A stretch of DNA of 33,579 nucleotides, taken from Caryophanales bacterium UBA4951. GTDB taxonomy: Bacteria; Bacillota_I; Bacilli_A; RFN20; CAG-826. The stretch lies in assembly GCA_002397465.1 (NCBI GenBank), contig DHAP01000020.1:1-33579 (forward strand), written 5' to 3'. Below are positions 8,376-16,560 of this stretch, piece by piece (within the stretch, counting starts at the first letter, position 1; each line of letters begins with the position of its first letter). The translations under genes were made by a program, and so were the position numbers. Below the pieces are notes generated by a model, which worked only from the letters and a program-made list of their open reading frames with translations, was not told where the DNA came from and did no database searches.

Positions 8376-10111
8376 CTGAGAAGGTCCCTCACTTCAAGCA
8401 AGCGCTCTTCGACGTCGTTAAGCAAGGCGTCACGATTTGAAAGCAATGGATTGTTCTTGATAGCTAGAAGACAATCCTCATATTCTTTTTTGTCTTGTTT
8501 GTATTTCTCGACATCCATCACGTCGAGGCACATCCTCTTCTTTATTTCCACGAGGCTCTCGCCGAGTTTGGCGACGCTCTCATCTTTCCTGATGGCTTCA
8601 TCGAGAGAAAGGTATTCTTTCAATAAGGGGTCATGCTGGAGCAAAAAGGAAACATCCTTGGCTTTCCAGATCAAGGGGTCGCCAACGAGCTCACCACGGA
8701 GGGAATACGTCTTGGACTCCGTCACTTTGACGTCCACTAAGGCGCCGGTTAAGTAAGACGGCCCCTCAAAGTTGATGAGTTTGCCGTTTCTTGCATAGCC
8801 CGAAAGGACTTTGTCGTCTTTCTTCGAAGGTCCTTCGACAAGGACCTCGAAAGTCTTGCCAACCATGCCTTCGGAATGCTTCGAGGTCGAGTCCTCGATA
8901 ACTTTCTTGAGCCTATCGAATCTCTCATGGGTCACTTTCTCGTCAAGCTGTGGCATCTTCGCGGCTGGGGTCCCGATACGGGGCGAATAAATGAAGGTGA
9001 AGGCAGAACTGTAAGAGACTTCCTCGCACAAAGAGAGGGTGTCCTCGAATTCTTCCTCGCTCTCAAGCGGGAAGCCGACGATGATGTCGCTTGTCAAAGC
9101 GATGTCTGGAATCTTCTCTTTTATTTCTTTGACTAGGGATAGATATGTCTCGCGGTCATATCTTCTGCCCATCCTCTTCAAGCAAGAGGTTGAGCCTGAT
9201 TGAACTGGGAAATGAAGCCAATGGACGATGCTCGGGTATTTGGCCATCACATCAATCATCTCGGAGGTGAACTGGGATGGGTAAGAGGTGAGAAAGCGAA
9301 GCCTTGGAATCCCAAGTTTGGCCACTTCTTCAAGTAATCCGGCAAAACTGGTCCCATCATGTAGATCAAGGCCATACGAATTGACGTTCTGTCCCAAAAG
9401 GGTGATTTGCTTATAGCCCTCGTCAACAAGTTTCTGGCATTCTTTGACAACGTCTTTTTGTAGACGGCTTCTCTCTCTGCCTCTGGTGTAAGGGACGATG
9501 CAATAAGTGCAGAATTTGTCGCAGCCATAGGATATGTTCACATAGGCCTCAAATGATGAAAGTCTGGTTGACGGCATATTCTCGACGATCTCGCCCGCAA
9601 AACTTCGGACATCGACGATGTTCTTCTTTTTCTCAAGGACCTCATTCAAAAGGACGAGGATGTTGCTGACGTCATGGGTCCCGATGATGAGAGAGATGTA
9701 TGGATAGGTCTCCTCAAGTTTCTTGGCCACTCCTTCTTCGCCCATCACACAGCCGGCGAGGACTAATAAAAAAGAAGGGTTCTTTTCTTTGTTCGCTTTG
9801 AATTTGCCAATCTCGCCGTAGATCTTCTCTTCGGCGTTTTCTCTGACCGCACAGGTGTTGATGAGAGCTAAATCGGCCTCATTCTCTTCCAGGGTTCTGC
9901 TGAATCCGGCTTTCTCAAGATAGCCCGCCATGATCTCTTCGTCTCTGACGTTGCCTTGGCAGCCATAAGTCCTGATGAAATATTTCTTCCCGTCAGCAAA
10001 ATTCTTGAGAGTCGAAGGGACCTCGCGTTCATCGACGAGGCGAAGGAAAGATCCGCCCTTTTCGGCGGCCTTGCCTTTTTCTGGCAATGAACGATAAATG
10101 CATTTGCTCAT
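8372..10111 (-). CDS. miaB: tRNA-2-methylthio-N6-dimethylallyladenosine synthase with C-terminal YlbF/YmcA-like domain
   Basis: A radical-SAM methylthiotransferase that turns i6A37 into ms2i6A37. From the chosen ATG it has 579 residues. The MTTase domain has Cys51, Cys87 and Cys121, the radical SAM cluster is C197xxxC201xxC204, and a TRAM domain spans about 418-478. Ordinary MiaB proteins end there, at 430-510 residues. Here about 95 more residues (485-579) have the all-helical pattern of the YlbF/YmcA family (HDPLLKEYL, YKQDKKEYEDCL, a closing LLEVRDLL). In Bacillus subtilis ymcA is a separate gene directly after miaB, so a gene fusion is likely. The start at 10111 overlaps the ymdB stop as ATGA and replaces an upstream GTG that would reach 43 nt into ymdB. 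The MiaB call is firm; the tail assignment is a pattern judgement. Confidence 0.93.
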   Translation of the reverse strand: MSKCIYRSLPEKGKAAEKGGSFLRLVDEREVPSTLKNFADGKKYFIRTYGCQGNVRDEEIMAGYLEKAGFSRTLEENEADLALINTCAVRENAEEKIYGEIGKFKANKEKNPSFLLVLAGCVMGEEGVAKKLEETYPYISLIIGTHDVSNILVLLNEVLEKKKNIVDVRSFAGEIVENMPSTRLSSFEAYVNISYGCDKFCTYCIVPYTRGRERSRLQKDVVKECQKLVDEGYKQITLLGQNVNSYGLDLHDGTSFAGLLEEVAKLGIPRLRFLTSYPSQFTSEMIDVMAKYPSIVHWLHFPVQSGSTSCLKRMGRRYDRETYLSLVKEIKEKIPDIALTSDIIVGFPLESEEEFEDTLSLCEEVSYSSAFTFIYSPRIGTPAAKMPQLDEKVTHERFDRLKKVIEDSTSKHSEGMVGKTFEVLVEGPSKKDDKVLSGYARNGKLINFEGPSYLTGALVDVKVTESKTYSLRGELVGDPLIWKAKDVSFLLQHDPLLKEYLSLDEAIRKDESVAKLGESLVEIKKRMCLDVMDVEKYKQDKKEYEDCLLAIKNNPLLSNRDALLNDVEERLLEVRDLLR

Positions 10112-10890
10112 TCTTCCACTCCAATATTCACTAGCTCGATGTGGGTGCACATATAGCTTTCTTCGTCAAAGTCCATCAAAGCCCCGTTGACCATCATCGG
10201 CGCGTTGTCATTGATGGCGAACTGGCCTTTTTCTCCAAAGACCATCTTGTTGATGACTGAGTTCTTCTCGTAGCCGATGATGCCATCCCTGGCCCCGCAC
10301 ATGCCGACGTCGGTCACTAAACCCGTCCCGCCTTCAAGAATTCTCGCGTCATTCGTCTGAACGTGGGTGTGAGTCCCCAAAACCGCGGAGACCCTCCCGT
10401 CGAAGCAATAGGCGAAGATGGCTTTCTCGGAGGTGCTGTCGGCGTGGAAATCCACGATGTGGATGCAGGGTGAGCAATCTTTCAAAAGCTCGTTCATGCA
10501 TTCATAAGGCTGACGCACCACTTCATTCATAAAGGCCTGGCCCAGCATGTTGGTGACCCTGACCTCGATGCCGTTGACGTCAAAAGAGACGCTTCCTTGG
10601 CCATGGGAATACTTGATTAGGTTCAACGGCCTCACAAGCTCATCCGCCCCATCGATATAATCGGTGAGGTCCTTTGAGCCATTCCAGTGATTGCCAAGGG
10701 TGATGCAATCGGCCCCGGCGTTCACGAGATAACGATAATGGGATTCGTTGAGTCCCCGACCGTGGGTGGCGTTCTCGCCGTTCACGATCACGAAATCGAC
10801 ATGGTATTTGTTTACGAGCCTAGGCAAACAAAGATGGACCGCAATGCGGCCCACCTTTCCGACTACGTCGCCCAAAAAGAGGATTCTCAT
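10108..10890 (-). CDS. ymdB: YmdB family metallophosphoesterase (2',3'-cyclic nucleotide phosphodiesterase type)
   Basis: A 260-residue calcineurin-like phosphoesterase of the TIGR00282/YmdB family. Metal ligand motifs are visible: LFLGDVVG (D8), NGEN (37-40), GNHWN (66-70), DFHAD and GTHTHVQTND. In Bacillus, YmdB hydrolyses cyclic nucleotides, affects biofilm and motility decisions and is encoded beside RNase Y, as here. AGGGAG precedes the ATG and 14 nt separate it from the rny stop. Its stop overlaps the miaB start. Function in this organism is inferred from family and synteny. Confidence 0.93.
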   Translation of the reverse strand: MRILFLGDVVGKVGRIAVHLCLPRLVNKYHVDFVIVNGENATHGRGLNESHYRYLVNAGADCITLGNHWNGSKDLTDYIDGADELVRPLNLIKYSHGQGSVSFDVNGIEVRVTNMLGQAFMNEVVRQPYECMNELLKDCSPCIHIVDFHADSTSEKAIFAYCFDGRVSAVLGTHTHVQTNDARILEGGTGLVTDVGMCGARDGIIGYEKNSVINKMVFGEKGQFAINDNAPMMVNGALMDFDEESYMCTHIELVNIGVEE

Positions 10891-10904
10891 CGCTCTCCCT
10901 TAGG

Positions 10905-12467
10905 CTATTTGGCTGTTTCGACGGCACGATATTCGCGGATGACGGACACTTTGATCTGCCCCGGATAAGTCATGGTCGACTCGATCTTCTCTCTCATTTC
11001 CTGAGCCATCTTGACCGCTTCGGCATCGCTGACTTTCTCAGGGATGACCATTACGCGGACCTCACGGCCGGCTTGCATGGCATAAGCTTGCTGAACGCCA
11101 TCGAATCCTTTGGCGATCTCTTCAAGCTGTCCGATACGCTTGACGTAAGTCTCCATCGTTTCGCTTCTGGCGCCTGGACGAGCGGCTGACAAGGTGTCGG
11201 CGGCTGCGACGAGGTGAGCGATGACGGATGTGGCTTCCACATCGCCATGGTGGCTCTCAATGGAATTGATGACCACGTCTGGCTCATTGTATTTTCTGGC
11301 AAGTTCGGCGCCGAGTTGAACGTGGCTGCCTTCTTGTTCGAAGTCGATCGCTTTGCCGATGTCGTGTAAGAGGCCGGCGCGTCTGGCTAGGTTCTGATCA
11401 AGCCCTAACTCAGCGGCCATGATGCCGGTGAGATAGGCGACTTCCATCGAGTGGTCGAGAGCGTTCTGACCATATGATGTACGATACTTTAAGCGTCCGA
11501 GATAGCCAAGGAGTTCCCTGTTGATCTTCGGCAAGCCGAGTTTGAAGGCGGCGTCCTCGCCGGCCTTTTGGGTCTCGACGGTGACCTGCTGTTTCATTTT
11601 CGCGGCGATCTCTTCGATGCGGCCCGGCTGGATGCGGCCGTCTTTGACGAGGGTATCCAAGGTTCTTCTCGCCACTTCCCTTCTGATCGGGTCGAAGCAG
11701 CTGACGGTGATGACCTCTGGGGTGTCATCGATGACGAGGTCGACTCCTAAGGTCGACTCAAGGACACGGATGTTGCGTCCCTCGCGTCCGATGATTCTGC
11801 CCTTTAGCTCATCGCTTGGAAGAGGAATGACCGCGACCGTTCTCTCGGTCGTGACCTCTTGGGCGTATTTGTCGCAAGCCAAAGAAAGAAGGTCTCTGGC
11901 TTTGGCTTCGGCGTTGTCTCTCGCATCGTCTTCGGCGTTCTTGATGTAGGCAGCGATCTCGCTGGACATCTTGCTTTCGACGCGGCTCATGATCTCGTCG
12001 TGGGCTTCCTTGACGGACATACCACTCACTTTTTCGAGTTCAGAGAGGATGGAGTTGATCTTCTCGTCTAACTCACCGCTCTTTTTGTCGCAGGCGGCCA
12101 TCCTTTGGTTGAGGGCCTCGTTCTTCTGGTCAAGGCTTGTTTCCTTGGCAAGCAAGGCGTTGTCCCTTTGGTCGATCGTCTGTTCGCGAAGGTCGAGTTT
12201 GTTTTGCTCGGTGAGGATTTCGCTCTTCATCTGACGGATTTCGTTTTGGGCGTTCTGCTTGGCTTCGAAGGCGGCTTGCTTAGCGTCGATCTCCGAGTTT
12301 TTGACGATGCGTTCAGACTTGATCTGGGCATCGCGCAGAATCTGCTTGGCTTCTTTGTCGGCGGCTTTGTTCTTTAGTCCCGGAATCAACTTGAAAATGG
12401 CGATTGTCCCGATGATGCCTACGATTAAGGCAACAACAATCAGGATAACCCAAACCCACGTTTGCAT
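10905..12467 (-). CDS. rny: Ribonuclease Y
   Basis: This membrane-anchored endoribonuclease starts mRNA decay in Firmicutes and processes riboswitch and operon RNAs. Its 520 residues match the family length. In order there is one N-terminal membrane helix (about 3-25), a long charged coiled coil rich in K, E, Q and A (about 30-170), a KH domain with GRIIGREGRNIR, and an HD domain with HDIGKAID (H368) followed by ESHHGD. The start ATG follows GGAGAA at 12475-12480. It is the first gene of a seven-gene operon. A structured leader of about 145 nt precedes it (separate entry), which could allow self-control, as RNase Y cuts near structured RNA. Confidence 0.97.
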   Translation of the reverse strand: MQTWVWVILIVVALIVGIIGTIAIFKLIPGLKNKAADKEAKQILRDAQIKSERIVKNSEIDAKQAAFEAKQNAQNEIRQMKSEILTEQNKLDLREQTIDQRDNALLAKETSLDQKNEALNQRMAACDKKSGELDEKINSILSELEKVSGMSVKEAHDEIMSRVESKMSSEIAAYIKNAEDDARDNAEAKARDLLSLACDKYAQEVTTERTVAVIPLPSDELKGRIIGREGRNIRVLESTLGVDLVIDDTPEVITVSCFDPIRREVARRTLDTLVKDGRIQPGRIEEIAAKMKQQVTVETQKAGEDAAFKLGLPKINRELLGYLGRLKYRTSYGQNALDHSMEVAYLTGIMAAELGLDQNLARRAGLLHDIGKAIDFEQEGSHVQLGAELARKYNEPDVVINSIESHHGDVEATSVIAHLVAAADTLSAARPGARSETMETYVKRIGQLEEIAKGFDGVQQAYAMQAGREVRVMVIPEKVSDAEAVKMAQEMREKIESTMTYPGQIKVSVIREYRAVETAK

Positions 12468-12617
12468 AGAAATATTCTCCTTTGATGTTACTCAAAAGGT
12501 CTTTTCCACCCTTGTAGAAAAAAGATATAGACGAACTTTTGTATCTTAACGGGAATGAACCCGATTACGAGACCCAAACGCAATCTATGGGTGGTAAGTA
12601 CCTTTAGGTACGAGGCT
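12468..12617 (-). promoter_or_regulatory. Structured 5' leader of the rny operon (unassigned)
   Basis: The minus-strand RNA would fold into GUACC-UAAA-GGUAC (12599-12612 region), then a closing stem CCACCC/GGGUGG (12589-12594 with 12506-12511) extended by UAG/CUA. That stem encloses two hairpins: CGGG-UUCAUU-CCCG (12550-12563) and AAGAUA/UAUCUU (12522-12547). A small AAAAG/CUUUU hairpin lies just before the ribosome binding site. I matched it by eye against T-box, FMN, THF, SAM, purine and ribosomal-protein leaders and none fits. The pairings are seen directly; a regulatory role is inference. Confidence 0.45.
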
Positions 12618-12626
12618 ATTGTAGCA
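12618..12626 (-). promoter_or_regulatory. Possible extended -10 promoter of the rny operon
   Basis: The minus strand reads TGCTACAAT, an extended -10 element. No good -35 lies at 16-18 nt; a TTGATA is 21 nt upstream. A start about 7 nt downstream would place the structured leader at the very 5' end of the mRNA. Confidence 0.35.
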
Positions 12627-12809
12627 AGAAGAGATGGGAAGCGCTATCAAAATAGATAAGGAAAATGGCCCTGTGGGCGCGCCTAAAACCATATTGTCAT
12701 TCAGATATCCTTTTATTTTCTTGAAAAGCTCGTTTTTCCTTAATAGGACTTAAAAACGCAATCGTTCTTCATCAATCAAAAAATGATGTTTTTGTTATTT
12801 AATAAAAGA
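12627..12809. other. Remainder of the gap between the rny promoter and the unknown gene at 12810
   Basis: This is the upstream part of the 342-nt gap between rny and the unknown gene. It is AT-rich, with a short GC block near 12668-12684 (GCCC-TGT-GGGC). I see no reading frame with a ribosome binding site, no convincing terminator and no tRNA here. Confidence 0.4.
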
Positions 12810-13421
12810 TTAAAGGCTCTCTGAGGCATCGTCTTTCTTGCTGACGTGCTTGGCGATCATCTCATCATTGAGGTAATCCTTGAACTTGGCCCAAGGGAAT
12901 CCCTCATATTTTCCTTCGTCGCATTCTTTGTCGAGTCTCATCCAATCGTCATATTCCAAAGCGCCGATGAACTTATAGGCCTCATCCGGCATAGACTCCA
13001 ACATCGAGAAAAACAAATCCATCAAGTCCTTATGGAACATGAAGGAACGTAGATACATCCCACCGGCTTCTGACTTAGCCATGAAGTCCGGGTCAAGTTC
13101 ATAAACATCTTTGATCAAAGAACCGATGTCATCCTTGGCTAAGAACGGAAAGGACTTCTTGAAAGTGCCATAGTCTTCTCTTTTATAAGAGGATAAGGCT
13201 GAGGAAGCCACCGCTTTCGAGGAGGCAAAGGGGTATAAGCCGCCGAAGCTAATCCCTTTTTCATCGGCCGCGGAAAGCATCTTGTCGACATCACTCATTG
13301 AGGCGAAAGGCGCCACCTTCATCATCGTGTAGCCGTCAGTTGAGAAATCGGGGCTGGCGATTATCTTCCCGACGATCTCGTGGATTTCCTCATTAGAAAG
13401 CAAGACTAAGGGTTTGCTCAT
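12810..13421 (-). CDS. Uncharacterised protein, 203 aa, in the recA operon
   Basis: I do not recognise this protein. It is soluble and acidic, lacks Cys, signal peptide and membrane segments, and looks mainly helical. Its C-terminal part is rich in aromatic and acidic residues (LEYDDWMRLDKECD contains its only obvious Cys-like exception; the rest is D, E, K and F rich). The ATG has GGAGAG just upstream. It begins about 15 nt behind the terminator hairpin of recA, so it is transcribed by readthrough or from a promoter inside recA. Base use matches its neighbours and the frame is clean over its whole length, so I take it as a real gene. No function is proposed. Confidence 0.7.
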   Translation of the reverse strand: MSKPLVLLSNEEIHEIVGKIIASPDFSTDGYTMMKVAPFASMSDVDKMLSAADEKGISFGGLYPFASSKAVASSALSSYKREDYGTFKKSFPFLAKDDIGSLIKDVYELDPDFMAKSEAGGMYLRSFMFHKDLMDLFFSMLESMPDEAYKFIGALEYDDWMRLDKECDEGKYEGFPWAKFKDYLNDEMIAKHVSKKDDASESL

Positions 13422-13436
13422 GTTCTCTCCTTATGA

Positions 13437-13456
13437 AAAGGCCCATCGCTGGGCCT
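13437..13456 (-). terminator. Terminator hairpin after recA
   Basis: AAGGCCCA pairs with TGGGCCTT around a GCGA loop, followed by TTC. It begins about 6 nt after the recA stop. The T run is short, so partial readthrough into the next gene is likely. Confidence 0.65.
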
Positions 13457-13461
13457 TAAAC

Positions 13462-14502
<1,041 letters not shown>

Positions 14503-14555
14503 GTTCATGACCTCCATTAACTACTCTATAGACACTAAATTTATGATTGTGCCCA

Positions 14556-15038
14556 TTATGAGGCAAAAATCGAATACATATTGTCGAGCATCATGTCGAC
14601 GCATTTTTCCCTGATTTCGTTCCTCTCGCCTTTGAAGTCCTGTTCAAGGGAGACGACGCCATGTTTGGTGGCGATTGACATATAGACGCGTCCGACCGGG
14701 GCTTTGCCTGGCTCGGCGCTCGGCCCGGCGTTGCCAGTGAAAGAGACGCAGACATCGACGCCTAATTTCTTTCTCCCCTCCACCGCCATCGCATCCGCTA
14801 CTTCCTTGGAGACGACGCCATAGACGTCGATCAAGAACTCTTTGACGCCGACCACATCGGTCTTGATGTCATTCGAATAGGAGATTATCGATCCTTTGTA
14901 AACGTTGGAGGCGCCCGGTATCGAGCAGATGGTGCTCGAGAAATACCCGCCGGTCAAAGACTCGACGGATCCGAGGCTCAGCTCGCGGGCCTGCAATGAT
15001 TTCAAGACCTGTTGGGCCTTTAACTCTAAATCGTTCAT
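14556..15038 (-). CDS. cinA: CinA C-terminal domain protein, nicotinamide-nucleotide amidase type
   Basis: A 160-residue stand-alone CinA_C (PncC-like) domain. Such enzymes deamidate NMN to NaMN in pyridine nucleotide recycling. The family signature is clear: SLGSVESLTGGYFSS with ES-TGG, then VYKGSIISYSN, GVVSKEVADAMA and SFTGNAGP. The N-terminal MoCF-like half found in full-length Bacillus CinA is absent, as in E. coli PncC. The start overlaps the pgsA stop (ATGA) and recA follows within about 55 nt. The enzymatic role is inferred from the family. Confidence 0.9.
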   Translation of the reverse strand: MNDLELKAQQVLKSLQARELSLGSVESLTGGYFSSTICSIPGASNVYKGSIISYSNDIKTDVVGVKEFLIDVYGVVSKEVADAMAVEGRKKLGVDVCVSFTGNAGPSAEPGKAPVGRVYMSIATKHGVVSLEQDFKGERNEIREKCVDMMLDNMYSIFAS

Positions 15039-15658
15039 TTTGCTTTCTCTTTAAGAACCGAGATGTTCTTTATCACATAGATGGCCCCGCTCAACAAACT
15101 CATCAGTGTGGCTAAATAGACGATGATCGAGGCAATTCTGAAGTAGCCCCATGAGGCATCGAAATAAGTGAAGGGCCAGCCATTCAATAAGACGAGAGGG
15201 ATAGCGACCATCTGAAGGACGGTCTTGGCCTTCCCAAAGCCATTCGCAGCCAAGACGACGCCTTTGTTGGCGGCGATGAGGCGAAGGGCATCGACCACGA
15301 GGTCACGGATTATCATGACAAGGACGCACCATAGGGAAATCGAGAGGGTGTCCAAAGAAAAATGCGGGACGATGAGATAGAGAAGAAGCGAATCGACGAG
15401 AAGCTTGTCGGCGATGGGGTCGAGGAATTTGCCTAAGTCGGTTACCTGATTCCATTTGCGGGCCAAAGTCCCGTCGAGCTTGTCGGTCAAAGCCCCGATG
15501 ATGAAAACCACCGCAACGACGAGATAAACGACGTTGATTCCGCTATTCCCGATATATGGGGAGACAAAACCTGGGATGAGATCCAGCACGAAAAGGGCGA
15601 TTATCATCATCAAGACAATCACGATTCTGCTGACTGTGATCTTGTTCGGGATGTTCAT
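15035..15658 (-). CDS. pgsA: CDP-diacylglycerol-glycerol-3-phosphate phosphatidyltransferase
   Basis: This integral membrane enzyme makes phosphatidylglycerol phosphate. The full CDP-alcohol phosphatidyltransferase motif is intact: D62-G63, A66-R67, G76, D80 and D84 with the correct spacing. The 207 residues contain about five to six hydrophobic segments, normal for PgsA. An AGAAG-type ribosome site lies close to the ATG and a second AAGGA lies further up. The gene begins about 28 nt after the 3' end of rnpB with no terminator visible between, so it probably shares a transcript with gpsB and rnpB. Confidence 0.93.
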   Translation of the reverse strand: MNIPNKITVSRIVIVLMMIIALFVLDLIPGFVSPYIGNSGINVVYLVVAVVFIIGALTDKLDGTLARKWNQVTDLGKFLDPIADKLLVDSLLLYLIVPHFSLDTLSISLWCVLVMIIRDLVVDALRLIAANKGVVLAANGFGKAKTVLQMVAIPLVLLNGWPFTYFDASWGYFRIASIIVYLATLMSLLSGAIYVIKNISVLKEKAK

Positions 15659-15686
15659 GTCTTCTAGTTCCTTCTTTTTCTTAACG

Positions 15687-16020
15687 AGTGTCCGACCCTG
15701 TAAGCCATGTTCTGTCGAGGGCGATAATTAATCTCAGGTTTCCCTGGAAGGCTTCTCTTCGGTTGGATAGGCCTTCTTCCCCTACCAAATTTGGGTTTCT
15801 CGCTTGTGGGGCTTGCCGCGTTTCATCTCGCCATTGCTGACGAGCTCGTCTCTGTGGCGCCTTGGGGAATCCTGTCCCATAAGGACATTCATCCGCCGTC
15901 ACGCACTCCTGCGTGCCTAGGCTTATTTATTGGCCTAGCGCAATCACTACGCCCATCACAGGGCGTGCGAGCATGGACTTTCCTCTGTCAATGAAGACAG
16001 CAGTCGCCCGGGTCGGATAT
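15687..16020 (-). ncRNA. rnpB: RNase P RNA, bacterial type B
   Basis: The minus strand has the diagnostic blocks GAGGAAAGTCCATGCTCGC near the 5' end and ACAGAACATGGCTTACAG near the 3' end. The outer helix P1 is CCGACCC paired with GGGTCGG. Length is about 334 nt. It lies directly behind gpsB, whose stop codon is at 16023-16025, as in Bacillus. The ends are estimated from P1 pairing. No coding genes should be called inside. Confidence 0.95.
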
Positions 16021-16022
16021 CA

Positions 16023-16436
16023 TCAAGAATTCTTTTTGAGGGTTTTGGGGTCGTAGCCTATCGAATATAAGAAGGTCTCCAGGCGGTTGAGCCGGGCGAT
16101 GTACTCGATGTTGTCGGCGTTGACTTTATCGCCCGGCTTGATGTCGGACAGACGGTTTTTCATCGACGCGTTCTCGATTTCGAGCTTCTTCTTGGTTTCG
16201 TAGGCAGCGTCTTGGCTAAGCTTCAGTTCCTTGATGGATCCCTCGGCTTGCTCAAGTTTCTCCTCCAGCCCCTTCACGTAGGCCTCTGAGTCCTTTTCGT
16301 ACTGATTGAAGGCCACATAATCATGGATGATGCGGTCGAGGAAGGCATCGACTTGCTCAGGGTTGTAGCCCTTGACGTCCTTCTCGAACTTCTCGTCCAA
16401 GATCTCTTGTGCGCTTAATTCAACTTTGTAGTTCAT
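16023..16436 (-). CDS. gpsB: Cell cycle protein GpsB (DivIVA-like)
   Basis: GpsB is a small coiled-coil protein that moves with the divisome and recruits penicillin-binding proteins. The DivIVA-type N-terminus is clear: VELSAQEIL, then KGYNPEQVDAFLDRII (22-37), followed by a Glu/Lys-rich coiled coil to about residue 105. I set the start at the ATG 16436 (137 aa), because the promoter TATAAT occupies 16457-16462; an upstream TTG would lie before the transcription start. Presence of GpsB suggests a cell that still builds peptidoglycan. The stop is 3 nt from the 5' end of rnpB. Confidence 0.92.
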   Translation of the reverse strand: MNYKVELSAQEILDEKFEKDVKGYNPEQVDAFLDRIIHDYVAFNQYEKDSEAYVKGLEEKLEQAEGSIKELKLSQDAAYETKKKLEIENASMKNRLSDIKPGDKVNADNIEYIARLNRLETFLYSIGYDPKTLKKNS

Positions 16437-16456
16437 GGTTCTTTTCGGTCCTTTCA

Positions 16457-16485
16457 ATTATATTGAAGAACTCTCTTCTCTTCAA
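16457..16485 (-). promoter_or_regulatory. Sigma-A type promoter of gpsB-rnpB-pgsA
   Basis: The minus strand has TTGAAG (16480-16485), a 17-nt spacer and TATAAT (16457-16462). Predicted transcription starts about 14 nt before the gpsB ATG, leaving a very short leader. Confidence 0.8.
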
Positions 16486-16514
16486 CAAAAGGGGCAAGGA
16501 GTTTATCGGATGAC

Positions 16515-16541
16515 AAAAGGCAGCCCCGTTATAGGGCTGCC
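16515..16541 (-). terminator. Rho-independent terminator after the GH3 gene
   Basis: GGCAGCCC pairs with GGGGCTGCC around a TATAAC loop and is followed by TTTTG. It lies 20 nt after the GH3 stop and before the gpsB promoter, isolating the two units. Confidence 0.85.
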
Positions 16542-16560
16542 CATGGCTTATCGATGGGGA

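Noticed and set aside
10112..10150. Upstream GTG start of miaB
   Set aside because: It would overlap ymdB by 43 nt; the ATG at 10111 forms an ATGA junction and starts at the conserved region.
12500..12520. GGGTGG in the rny leader as a T-box
   Set aside because: The T-box core needs TGGNACCGCG; here GGGTGG is followed by AAAAGACC, and no stem I specifier loop is visible.
12550..12563. GGGTTCATTCCC as a tRNA T-arm
   Set aside because: The loop is 6 nt, and there is no acceptor stem, anticodon arm or CCA around it.
15681..15994. Open frames on both strands inside rnpB
   Set aside because: The region is a well-supported RNase P RNA; these frames have no ribosome site and arise by chance.
16437..16457. 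TTG start of gpsB
   Set aside because: It overlaps the TATAAT promoter box, so it cannot be in the mRNA.
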